NCBI GenBank assembly: GCA_016780605.1
Contig: JADHLS010000127.1
Coordinates: forward strand, 1-9,817
Direction of reading: 5' to 3'
DNA: 9,817 bases
Source of the DNA: Reyranella sp.
GTDB lineage: Bacteria > Pseudomonadota > Alphaproteobacteria > Reyranellales > Reyranellaceae
This document shows, piece by piece, positions 1-6,705 of this stretch; within the stretch, counting starts at the first letter, position 1, and every line of letters starts with the position of its first letter. The notes beneath the pieces were generated by a model. It was not told the origin of the DNA, did no database searches, and saw nothing but the letters and a program-made list of their open reading frames with translations. The translations under genes were made by a program, and so were the position numbers.

Positions 1-2648
1 TGATCGATGGCGCTTGTACGCGTCTCGTAGATGAGGGTCTCCAGGTAGCCTTCGAGATTGGCGATGGTGTCGGTCCTGACGATTGTCGTCTGCGGCGTCT
101 GGCCACTGACCCCGACAGCGCCGCCGTCCAGCACCTGGACTTCCAGCTTGAACATCGTGGTGGTGGGATCGGCGCCGGCGGTGAGCGGCGCCTGGAGCAC
201 GACTTCCGGCACGAGGGTCTGGCTGCCGACGGCGCCGCCGCGCAGGGTGCCCGGGACGCCGGGGCCGCTGCTGCCGGCTACGCTGATGGTGGGCGAGATG
301 CCGCCGGCCGGGGCAACGAAGGTGATGGCGGTCTGGTTGGTGAGGGGGTTGTAGACGCCATTGACCGAGAGCCCGGTGAGGTCGGCATTGTCGATCGTGA
401 ATGTGAGGTCGGAGGCGCCCTGGCGGTGCACGGTCAACGTGTTGCTGGCGCTGTCATAGGTCGGCGCCGCCTGACCCGTGATGTTGACATTCGGCAGCAC
501 CAGCTTGTCGGCGAAGGTGAAGCCGTTGATCGTGACGCCCGACAGCGCCGGGGCATTGCTGATCACCAGCGTGCTCGGCGCATAGGGGCTGTTGGCGAGC
601 TGAGTGACCGTGTTGGATGCGAACTTGATGGTCTGCGACGTCACGGCGCCGTTCAGGACCAGCGTCGCGCCGGCATCGATCTGCAGTGTGCCGGTGCCGG
701 CGCCGCTATGCGTGAGACTGTTGTTGATGACCAGGCGCGTCGCGCCCAGCGTCTGGTCGGCCGTCGCCTCGATCATGCCGTTGTTGAGGATGGTGCCGTT
801 GCCGGAGACCAGCTGGCCGCTGGCGCGGATCGTGCCGCCGAGTTCATTGGTGAACTGGCCGGCGGTGAACTGGCCGGACAGAAAGGCCGTGGCGCCGCTC
901 TGCACGTCGAACGCGCCGCCGACCTTGAGGGTTGCGGTGCTGTAGGCGTTGGGCGAGAGCTGGGCGAACAGGCTGGTATTGCCATCGACCGTGAGATTGC
1001 CGGTGACGTTGAGCGAGCTCTGCACGCCGCCGAGGACCAGCATGCCGCTGTTGCCGAAGCCCGCCGCGATGTCGAGGCTCGCCATGCTGCCCTGTGCAAC
1101 CACGCGCGCGTTGCCGCCGCTGATGCTGAACGACTGCTGCGCGGGCAATGTGCCCGGGGTCGGGACGGCAGCGGAAGCAGGCGGCGTCGTCGCCAGCACG
1201 CCGACGTCACGGACGCTGACGTCGCCGCTGCTGTCGGTCGCCACGAACTGCACGATGTCGTTGCCTGACCCCACCGAGTCGGTGAGGTGCGCCAGCACGG
1301 TGTTGATCTGCGCCAGCGTGCCTGACAGCGCGAGCGTGGAGCCGGTGGTCGCACCGATCACCGTCCCGGTGAAATCGGTGAGGCCCAGCATGTTGCCGTT
1401 GATTGACGTCAGGACGACGGAGTAGGTGCCCAGCGAGCTCGTGCTCGCCAGCAGTACGGCGTTGGTGCCGGTGAGGGCCACCGTGCCCGGGGCGCCGCTC
1501 ACGATCGCCGGCGCGATGAAGCCCAGCGCCGAGCTGTCGTCAGGCGCGTACGTCGTGGGCGGCGGCGTGCCCGCGGCGAGCACGGCGGCGAGCGCCTGCA
1601 CTTGCGCGGGGGACAGGCCGGTGAAGCCGGTGACGACGGGGGTGGTGGGAAAGTCCCACAGCTCGATATTGCCGGCGTTCAGCGCGACGCCGTCGGCGAT
1701 GGCGGCCTGCCAGTCGGAGAAGGCCGGGAAGAAGGTGATAGGAGCGGCGGTCTGGAAGCTGTTGGGCGCGATCGACGGCTTCAGCGCCGCATCGGCGGCG
1801 AGCTGGTTGTAGACAATGAGATCGGCTGAATAGAGCGGGTCGCGCAGCGCATGATTGCCGGCCTGGACCACGCGGGTCGCGTTCCGCGCCTGCTGCAGAA
1901 CGGCGAGCGTGAAGTTCGGGTCGGCGTGGCCGCCACTATCGAATAGGTAATGGTTATTGAAGGTGAAATCGAGCGGCGTGGTCGACCATTGCGAGTAGCT
2001 GGCGATCGCCGCGCGCAGCGTCAGCGCGTCGGCGGCGTCGCGATAGCCGCCGGCCTCCAGCAGCGCCGGCTGGTTCACGGTCGCGTTCGATACGGCCGAC
2101 ACCGGCGCATCGCCGTGCAGCGGGACGAACGGCTCGTCCGTGGCGCTCGCGCCGGCCGTCTGGGAGATGCCGCGGATGATGGGATTGTTGTCGTAGATCT
2201 GGGCCAGTTGGTTCTGAAGGCCAAGCCACGCGCTGATGTAGTCGGTGGTCCAGAAGCGGCCGATGGTCTGGTCGGTATAGTCGCCGGGATCGACGGCGCC
2301 CTGGCCGGTGATTGTGATAGGCGGTCCGCCGAGCTCCTTGGCCCATTCCGGCGCCCGGAAGCCGCCCCACACCCGGAGCTTGATGCCGATGTCGGTGCCG
2401 TACTGGGCGTTGAACTGGTTGAGCTGGCTGATGGCGTTATCGATCAGCGTCGTGGAAAGCGAGGTTGCGGTGGGCTGAAGCGCGTCCCAGGTGACGTTCA
2501 GCACGATCTCGCCAAAGCTCGCGGCGTACGGCCCCATCTCCCAGGGGTTGAACACTGGGGTGACGCTGTGTGCGTCGTAGAAGGAGATGTCCCCCATATC
2601 GACCAGCCCGATCTGGTCGGGCTTGAAGCCACTCGGGGGCAGGCTCAT
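1..2648 (-). CDS. Large partial protein: TIM-barrel glycosidase-like domain, cadherin-like domain, beta-helix-like repeats (C-terminus off window)
   Basis: The frame is open from ATG at 2648 to the left edge, giving 882 complete codons and no stop. An in-frame TAG lies upstream near 2720, so the 5' end is well bounded; a GGAGA sits 10 nt before the ATG. Residues about 15-340 read as a TIM barrel of glycoside-hydrolase type: IVLNVTWDALQP near the start, then IGIKLRVWGGF around residues 88-96, ATDEPF with Glu172 as a possible catalytic acid, NNHYLFD, and IELWDFP ending near 334. A proline linker follows near 365. Residues about 380-485 resemble cadherin-like domains (LSGTLAQINTVLAHLTD, then VQFVATDSSGDV). 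Residues about 505-740 are short Gly/Asn/Thr-rich strands typical of a beta-helix or autotransporter passenger. The N-terminus has no signal peptide, so export would need a C-terminal signal (type I secretion or similar) beyond the window. Family assignment of the barrel is from resemblance only; enzymatic activity is inference. Confidence 0.85.
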   Translation of the reverse strand, partial: MSLPPSGFKPDQIGLVDMGDISFYDAHSVTPVFNPWEMGPYAASFGEIVLNVTWDALQPTATSLSTTLIDNAISQLNQFNAQYGTDIGIKLRVWGGFRAPEWAKELGGPPITITGQGAVDPGDYTDQTIGRFWTTDYISAWLGLQNQLAQIYDNNPIIRGISQTAGASATDEPFVPLHGDAPVSAVSNATVNQPALLEAGGYRDAADALTLRAAIASYSQWSTTPLDFTFNNHYLFDSGGHADPNFTLAVLQQARNATRVVQAGNHALRDPLYSADLIVYNQLAADAALKPSIAPNSFQTAAPITFFPAFSDWQAAIADGVALNAGNIELWDFPTTPVVTGFTGLSPAQVQALAAVLAAGTPPPTTYAPDDSSALGFIAPAIVSGAPGTVALTGTNAVLLASTSSLGTYSVVLTSINGNMLGLTDFTGTVIGATTGSTLALSGTLAQINTVLAHLTDSVGSGNDIVQFVATDSSGDVSVRDVGVLATTPPASAAVPTPGTLPAQQSFSISGGNARVVAQGSMASLDIAAGFGNSGMLVLGGVQSSLNVTGNLTVDGNTSLFAQLSPNAYSTATLKVGGAFDVQSGATAFLSGQFTAGQFTNELGGTIRASGQLVSGNGTILNNGMIEATADQTLGATRLVINNSLTHSGAGTGTLQIDAGATLVLNGAVTSQTIKFASNTVTQLANSPYAPSTLVISNAPALSGVTINGFTFADKLVLPNVNITGQAAPTYDSASNTLTVHRQGASDLTFTIDNADLTGLSVNGVYNPLTNQTAITFVAPAGGISPTISVAGSSGPGVPGTLRGGAVGSQTLVPEVVLQAPLTAGADPTTTMFKLEVQVLDGGAVGVSGQTPQTTIVRTDTIANLEGYLETLIYETRTSAID
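849..877. repeat. Short tandem repeat (2 copies, 15-bp period) inside the large gene
   Basis: The 14-mer ggtgaactggccgg occurs at 849-862 and again at 864-877. On the coding (minus) strand this gives GQFTAGQFT, a duplicated short strand unit in the beta-helix-like part of the protein. It probably reflects local duplication in repetitive structural sequence. Confidence 0.6.
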
Positions 2649-2681
2649 GGACTGAGGCTCTCCGGACGTTGGAGACAGTCC
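2649..2681 (-). promoter_or_regulatory. Hairpin over the ribosome-binding site of the large minus-strand gene
   Basis: Read on the minus strand just before the ATG at 2648, GGACT (2681-2677) can pair with AGTCC (2653-2649). Inside it, TCTCC (2675-2671) can pair with GGAGA (2663-2659) around a 7-nt loop. GGAGA is also the best Shine-Dalgarno candidate, 10 nt from the start codon, so folding would hide it. The pairing is seen directly; a regulatory role is inference. Confidence 0.4.
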
Positions 2682-2796
2682 ATGTCTAGCAGGTGCAAAC
2701 TGCCCGCGTGAGACGGACTATTTGCCGTTGAGCAGAAGATACTGCTGGACGCCTCGAACTTCGCTACGATGCAGGCAGGATGAAGTGGGGGCGGCG

Positions 2797-3042
2797 ATGG
2801 AGTTCATGCTGTTGGTGACTTGGTTCCTCGGCGGCCAGGCGATCTCGAGCTACCAGGTGAGCTTCGTCACGCGGCAGGGCTGCGAGGTCGCCTTGGCCGA
2901 CCTCAAGAACGACGCGGGGCGGCTCGCCTCGCGCGACACGGTTCGGACGATCGGCGTCGGATCGCAAAGGACCGAAAGCACGCCGGCGGGCGATAGTTCG
3001 CCGACGCCGCTCTTGTCGGCGGTCTGCATCGCTCAGCGCTGA
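2797..3042 (+). CDS. Small hypothetical exported protein (81 aa)
   Basis: I do not recognise a named family. The chosen start at 2797 gives 81 residues beginning with a hydrophobic segment, MEFMLLVTWFLGGQAISS. This could be a short signal peptide or membrane anchor without the usual basic N-region. The rest is hydrophilic, with two cysteines (Cys29 in TRQGCE and Cys77 in SAVCIAQR) that could form a disulfide in the periplasm. The layout of leader, Cys near the front and LSAVC-type ending resembles small conserved proteins of unknown function common in alphaproteobacteria; that is recollection, not a search. The frame stays open upstream to 2722, but that extension (MPLSRRYCWTPRT...) has no such look and no ribosome site. 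A G-rich run 5-10 nt upstream is only a weak Shine-Dalgarno. The gene is divergent from the large minus-strand gene, 148 bp away. Confidence 0.6.
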   Translation: MEFMLLVTWFLGGQAISSYQVSFVTRQGCEVALADLKNDAGRLASRDTVRTIGVGSQRTESTPAGDSSPTPLLSAVCIAQR

Positions 3043-3265
3043 TGGTTCTTTTCGCCGCGTCGGCGGCGCAAAGCACACACTTTCCCGACTGAGCCGAATT
3101 TTGGTTTTCCAGATCATTTACGCGCGGCGCGCGGCGGCCGATCTTGATCGCGTGATGACCAACAATCCTTCCGCCGCCCGCTCTTGTTGCTGTCGCGGCT
3201 GAGCGCCGCCGGACGCTTAGTGCGTCTTCGACTTCCCTCCCGCGTTTTCTCTGGAGTCGCTGCGT
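3043..3265. other. Intergenic region before the ABC transporter operon
   Basis: These 223 bases hold no convincing gene. A 6-bp stem with a GTCG loop (CGCCGC at 3053-3058, GCGGCG at 3063-3068) lies just after the small gene but has no T-run following it on either strand, so it is not a standard terminator. An AT-richer patch spans about 3096-3120, where the operon promoter might lie. I could not find a good -35/-10 pair. Confidence 0.4.
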
Positions 3266-4324
3266 ATGTTCCGTCTTCCCAGCCGCCGCAATTTCCTGCG
3301 TGCCGCGTCCGTTACCGGCACGCTCCTGCCGGCGGGCGTGCTGGCCCGTGCTTTCATGGGCGCGCCGCCGGTCGATCCCTTCGATCCGGCGATCTGCCGC
3401 GCCTCCTTCGGCACGCCGGTGGTGCTGCCCGAAAAGCGCGCGCTGAAGCTTACCTGGAACGCCACAGCCATCTGCACCGTCGGCGTCGCCGTCGCCCAGG
3501 AGAAGGGGTACTTCGCGCGCCACAATCTCGATGTCGAGCTGATCAATTTCGGCGGCTCGACCGACCAGTTGCTCGAGGCCATCGCCACGTCCAAGGCCGA
3601 TGCCGGCGTCGGCATGGCGCTGCGCTGGCTGAAGCCGCTCGAAGGCGGCTTCGACGTCAAGATCGCGGCTGGCATCCATGGCGGCTGCATGCGGCTCCTG
3701 GCGGCGCCGGGCAGCGGCATCACGAAGATTGGCGATCTCAAGGGCAAGGCGATCGGCATTACCGATCTCGCCGCACCCGATCGCAACTTCTTCTCGATCA
3801 TGCTGCAACAGGCGGGCGTCGATCCCAACAAGGAGGTCGAATGGCGCGTCTTCCCGGGAGACGTGCTGCCGGTGGCGCTGAAGAAGGGCGAGGTTCAGGC
3901 CTTCTGCCAGGGCGATCCGCTGGGCTGGATGGCGCGCGAGCGCGATGGCCTCACCGAGGTCGCCACCAATCTCACTGGCGAGTTCGCCCATCGCACCTGC
4001 TGCGTGCTCGGCATCCGCGGCACGCTGATCCGCCAGGAAAAGCCGGTCGCGGCGGCGCTGGTGCAGTCGCTGCTCGAGGCGCAGGAGTGGGTCGCGGTCA
4101 ATCCCGAGGCCGCCGCCGCCATCTTCGCGCCGCATGCCAAGGCGCCGGTCGACCAGCTCGTTGCCATGCTGAAGAGCCACACGCATCACCACAATCCGCT
4201 GGCGGCCGATCTGCGCAGCCAAATCGCGGCCTACGGCGAGGAGCTGAAGCAGATCCAGGTCTTCAAGCAGGGCACCGACATCTCGAAGTACGCCGCGCGC
4301 GTCACGGCCGACGTCCTGGGCTGA
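3266..4324 (+). CDS. NitT/TauT-type ABC transporter substrate-binding protein, Tat-exported
   Basis: This is the periplasmic solute-binding component of an ABC importer, 352 aa, a usual length for the family. The N-terminus carries a twin-arginine signal: SRRNFLR at residues 6-12, a hydrophobic stretch, and a plausible cleavage after Ala-Arg-Ala29. The body has the NMT1/SsuA/NrtA-like pattern: VGVAVAQEKGYFARHNLDVE, then GGSTDQLLEAIATSKADAGV, and ITKIGDLKGKAIGITD. These are typical of nitrate, sulfonate, taurine or pyrimidine-precursor binders, but the ligand cannot be deduced. Odd points are a His cluster HTHHH at 305-309 and several cysteines in the mature part (TAIC, GGCMR, AFCQG, RTCCVL). 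GGAG at 3253-3256 is 9 nt before the ATG and fixes the start. The permease begins 11 bp downstream, so the genes are surely co-transcribed. Confidence 0.93.
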   Translation: MFRLPSRRNFLRAASVTGTLLPAGVLARAFMGAPPVDPFDPAICRASFGTPVVLPEKRALKLTWNATAICTVGVAVAQEKGYFARHNLDVELINFGGSTDQLLEAIATSKADAGVGMALRWLKPLEGGFDVKIAAGIHGGCMRLLAAPGSGITKIGDLKGKAIGITDLAAPDRNFFSIMLQQAGVDPNKEVEWRVFPGDVLPVALKKGEVQAFCQGDPLGWMARERDGLTEVATNLTGEFAHRTCCVLGIRGTLIRQEKPVAAALVQSLLEAQEWVAVNPEAAAAIFAPHAKAPVDQLVAMLKSHTHHHNPLAADLRSQIAAYGEELKQIQVFKQGTDISKYAARVTADVLG

Positions 4325-4335
4325 GGGGATCGATC

Positions 4336-5346
4336 ATGACGACGATAGCGGAAACCGCGCCCGCCCGGTCGTCGGGCGCGGTACGGGCCGGCGATGGCGC
4401 GCGACCTCACTCCCTGGGATTGCTCGCCGTCGCCGGTTTGCTTTGGCTGGGCGTGGCGGCGTTGGTGCTGGCATGGCCCGATACCCAGGAACTCGAGCGC
4501 ACCGGCACCCTGGGCGGTATCGCCCTGGTGCTGGCGGCGGGCCTTCTGTCGGCCGCGCTGGCCGGTCGCTTCTCGGAGCGCGCTGCGAGCATTGGTCGTG
4601 CGGCGCCGTGGCTGGTGGCGCTGGCGCTGGCCATCGCTGCCTGGGAGATCGTCACCGCCAAGCTCGATCTGTTGCCGCTGCCCTTCTTCCCCTCGCCGCA
4701 GGCCTTCGTCGAGGTCTACACCGACGACTGGCGGCGGCTCGGCGACAGCCTGCTGAACTCGGTGCTGCTGCTGGCGCGCGGCTTCGTCATCGGCGCGGCG
4801 GTGGGATTTGCCATCGGTGTGGCGCTGGGCTGGTCGCCGCGCGTCGGCTACTGGATCCATCCCATCATGCGCGTGGTCGGCCCGTTGCCGGCCACCGCCT
4901 GGCTGCCGCTCGCCTTCTTCATCTTCCCGACCAGCGGCAGCGCCAGCACCTTCCTGATCGCGCTGGCGACGGCGTTCCCGTTGATCGTGCTCACCTGGTC
5001 GGGCGTGGCGAGCGTGTCGACGTCGTACTACGACGTGGCGCGTACGCTCGGCGCTTCCCCGCGCTTCCTGATCCTGAAGGTGGCAATCCCGGCGGCGCTC
5101 CCGCACGTGTTCGTCGGCCTGTTCATGGGGCTGGGCTCGTCCTTTGCCGTGCTGGTGGTGGCCGAGATGCTGGGCGTGAAGTCAGGGCTGGGCTGGTACC
5201 TGCAATGGGCACAGGGCTGGGCGGCCTACGCCAACATGTACGGCGCGCTGCTGGTGATGGCGCTGATGTGCTCGACGCTGATCACGCTGCTGTTCCGGCT
5301 GCGCGATCGGCTGCTGGCCTGGCAGAAGGGGCTGGTGAAATGGTAG
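4336..5346 (+). CDS. NitT/TauT-type ABC transporter permease (SsuC/TauC-like) with extra N-terminal helices
   Basis: Inner-membrane permease of the importer, 336 aa. The BPD_transp_1 domain covers about 135-330 and includes the cytoplasmic EAA loop at 231-256 (YYDVARTLGAS...IPAALP), which contacts the ATPase. The PFFPSPQ motif after the helix at 90-108 is typical of SsuC/TauC/NrtB permeases. Family members are usually about 250-280 aa with six helices. Here about 85 residues precede the core and hold two further hydrophobic segments, roughly 27-47 and 57-77, separated by a charged turn (DTQELER). GAGGGG overlapping the previous stop codon lies 7 nt upstream of the ATG, which supports this long start. 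The gene overlaps the ATPase gene by 7 bp, implying translational coupling. The substrate is unknown. Confidence 0.93.
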   Translation: MTTIAETAPARSSGAVRAGDGARPHSLGLLAVAGLLWLGVAALVLAWPDTQELERTGTLGGIALVLAAGLLSAALAGRFSERAASIGRAAPWLVALALAIAAWEIVTAKLDLLPLPFFPSPQAFVEVYTDDWRRLGDSLLNSVLLLARGFVIGAAVGFAIGVALGWSPRVGYWIHPIMRVVGPLPATAWLPLAFFIFPTSGSASTFLIALATAFPLIVLTWSGVASVSTSYYDVARTLGASPRFLILKVAIPAALPHVFVGLFMGLGSSFAVLVVAEMLGVKSGLGWYLQWAQGWAAYANMYGALLVMALMCSTLITLLFRLRDRLLAWQKGLVKW

Positions 5347-6137
5347 CGCTTGCGACACGGCCCGCGGCCACCGAGCCGACGGTCGGCACGGCCCTCGACG
5401 TGCGCCATGTCGATCACGGTTTCGTCCTGCACGGCGACTACCTGCCGGTGCTCGAAGACGTCTCCTTTCAGGCAGCGCCGGGCGAGTTCGTGGCCCTGCT
5501 GGGGCCGAGCGGCTGCGGGAAGTCCACCTTGCTGCGCCTCGTCGCCGGTCTCGACCAGCCGCGCAGCGGCCAGCTGCTGGTCGACGGCGAGACCGTGGCC
5601 GGTCCCGATCCCTCGCGCGTCGTCGTCTTCCAGGACCCGACGCTCTATCCCTGGCGCACGGTCTGGCGCAACGCCTCGCTGGGCCTGGAGACGCGCGGTC
5701 TGCTGAAGCATCACAAGCAGCGGGTCGATGACGCGCTCGAGCTGGTCGGCCTGGAGAAGTTCGCCAGGGCCTTCCCGCATCAGCTGTCGGGCGGCATGGC
5801 CCAGCGCGCCTCGCTGGCGCGCGCCCTGGTCAACGATCCGCGCCTGCTGATCCTCGATGAGCCTTTGGGCAAGCTCGACAGCCTGACCCGGCTTGCCATG
5901 CAGGGCGAGCTGACGCGCCTCTGGCAGGCGCGCGGCTTCACCGTGCTGATGGTCACGCACGACGTCGAGGAGGCATTGCTGTTGGCCAACCGCGTGCTGG
6001 TGTTCAGCGACCGGCCGGCGCGACTGCGCGCCGATCTGGCCGTGCCGCTGGACTTTCCGCGCCACCGTGACCATCCCGAGCTGCTGCGCCTGCGCCGCGA
6101 GGCGCTGGGCCTGCTGGGAATGGCGCAGGATTGGTAG
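5340..6137 (+). CDS. NitT/TauT-type ABC transporter ATP-binding protein (SsuB/TauB-like)
   Basis: Cytoplasmic ATPase that drives the importer, 265 aa, normal for the family. All nucleotide-binding motifs are intact: Walker A GPSGCGKST at 55-63, Q-loop VVFQDPTLYPW with Gln98, signature LSGGMAQR at 149-156, Walker B LLILDEP with Asp173/Glu174, D-loop GKLD, and switch His207 in MVTHD. The PTLYPW after the Q-loop and the DVEEALLLANRVLV stretch after the switch are hallmarks of the nitrate/sulfonate/taurine group. The start codon lies inside the end of the permease gene (ATGGTAG, 7-bp overlap), with AAGGGG at 5326-5331, 8 nt upstream. It is the last gene of the operon; the next gene is on the opposite strand, 7 bp beyond the stop. 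Confidence 0.95.
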   Translation: MVALATRPAATEPTVGTALDVRHVDHGFVLHGDYLPVLEDVSFQAAPGEFVALLGPSGCGKSTLLRLVAGLDQPRSGQLLVDGETVAGPDPSRVVVFQDPTLYPWRTVWRNASLGLETRGLLKHHKQRVDDALELVGLEKFARAFPHQLSGGMAQRASLARALVNDPRLLILDEPLGKLDSLTRLAMQGELTRLWQARGFTVLMVTHDVEEALLLANRVLVFSDRPARLRADLAVPLDFPRHRDHPELLRLRREALGLLGMAQDW

Positions 6138-6144
6138 CGCGCGC

Positions 6145-6513
6145 CTACTTCGAGACTTCGAGGGGACCTTCGCAGACATAGGACAGGCCGAGCTGCTCTC
6201 GGCCGGTCCGGCGGTCGGCGATCGATTCGAGCATCTTGTCGCCATTCAGGACGACGACGATGTCGAGCGGGCCGGCCGTCCCGTGGCACCACAGGCCGGG
6301 ATTCATCGTGTCGCAGGAGACGACGTAGCGGTCGTTGAAGTCGCCAGCCAGGATCATGTCGTGGCCGTCGAAGGTGATGTGCCTGGCGTTTAGCGCCGGC
6401 TGGCCTTCGCGATGCCCGCCGGCCGACAGGCAATCCATGGCGCCCGCCGGCATCGACGCGCCGATCAGCAGCAGGGCGACGTAGTAGAGCAAGGTCGACA
6501 GGACGTGGGCCAT
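6145..6513 (-). CDS. Small secreted four-cysteine hypothetical protein (122 aa)
   Basis: I do not recognise the family. From ATG at 6513 the protein opens with a clear Sec signal peptide (MAHVLSTLLYYVALLLIGAS, likely cleaved after Ala25 in PAGA). The mature part is about 97 residues with four cysteines at 28, 67, 76 and 114, which could form two disulfides in the periplasm. Visible segments include ALNARHITFDGHDMILAGD, NPGLWCHG and LDIVVVLNGDKMLESI, suggesting a small beta-rich fold. The frame stays open upstream to 6585, but the signal peptide and a GAGAGA just before 6513 favour the shorter start. The gene converges on the ABC operon with 7 bp between stops. It is divergent from the dehydratase operon, sharing the 6514-6705 region. 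No function can be inferred. Confidence 0.75.
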   Translation of the reverse strand: MAHVLSTLLYYVALLLIGASMPAGAMDCLSAGGHREGQPALNARHITFDGHDMILAGDFNDRYVVSCDTMNPGLWCHGTAGPLDIVVVLNGDKMLESIADRRTGREQLGLSYVCEGPLEVSK

Positions 6514-6658
6514 CGGTCTCTCTCGCGCAAGGACTGGCCGCAAGGGTAGGCCGCCATTCCAAGTCCGTTCTGTGCCCTTGCGCACATAACGTGCCGTCGC
6601 TACCGGCTTTGGCCCTACCGCTATGCGGCCGCTTGGCGGGTGCCCCGGGGCCGCGGCC

Positions 6659-6667
6659 TGCTATAAG
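6659..6667 (+). promoter_or_regulatory. Candidate extended -10 promoter of the dehydratase operon
   Basis: TGCTATAAG matches the extended -10 pattern TGnTATAAT at all but the last base. It sits in a G/C-rich region where such a string is unlikely to be noise, 39 nt before the GTG start. There is no good -35 at 16-18 bp spacing, as is common for extended -10 promoters. Transcription would start near 6673-6676, giving a leader of about 30 nt. Confidence 0.45.
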
Positions 6668-6679
6668 GCGGCACATTGG

Positions 6680-6694
6680 GCCCAAAATTTGGGC
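6680..6694. promoter_or_regulatory. 15-bp palindrome, candidate operator at the dehydratase operon start
   Basis: GCCCAAA-A-TTTGGGC is a perfect inverted repeat with one central base. It lies immediately downstream of the predicted transcription start and ends 2 nt before the AAGG part of the ribosome site. Position and symmetry fit a repressor operator. As RNA it could instead form a short hairpin (GCCCA/TGGGC). No regulator gene is visible in the window. Confidence 0.45.
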
Positions 6695-6705
6695 AAGGGG
6701 ACATT

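Noticed and set aside
426..1812. Plus-strand open frames across the left region
   Set aside because: The minus-strand frame is open over the full 2648 bases and gives coherent domain sequence; the plus-strand products are compositional artefacts of it.
3053..3068. Stem-loop CGCCGC-GTCG-GCGGCG as an intrinsic terminator
   Set aside because: The stem is only 6 bp and is not followed by a T-run on either strand.
3121..3133. CGCGC-GGC-GCGCG inverted repeat before the ABC operon
   Set aside because: Alternating C/G runs form such repeats by chance in this composition, and there is no positional support for an operator.
2903..4222. 439-codon minus-strand open frame opposite the binding-protein gene
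   Set aside because: It runs antisense through the clearly coding binding-protein gene and into the small gene, and its product has no recognisable domain.
3184..4335. Upstream extension of the permease frame through the binding-protein gene
   Set aside because: The extension is the binding-protein gene read in another frame. The ATG at 4336 has its own strong ribosome site and starts normal permease sequence.
6676..6705. TTG at 6676 as the start of the IlvD/Edd protein
   Set aside because: It would place the palindrome and the good Shine-Dalgarno inside the coding region and lies at or near the predicted transcription start; GTG at 6706 fits better.
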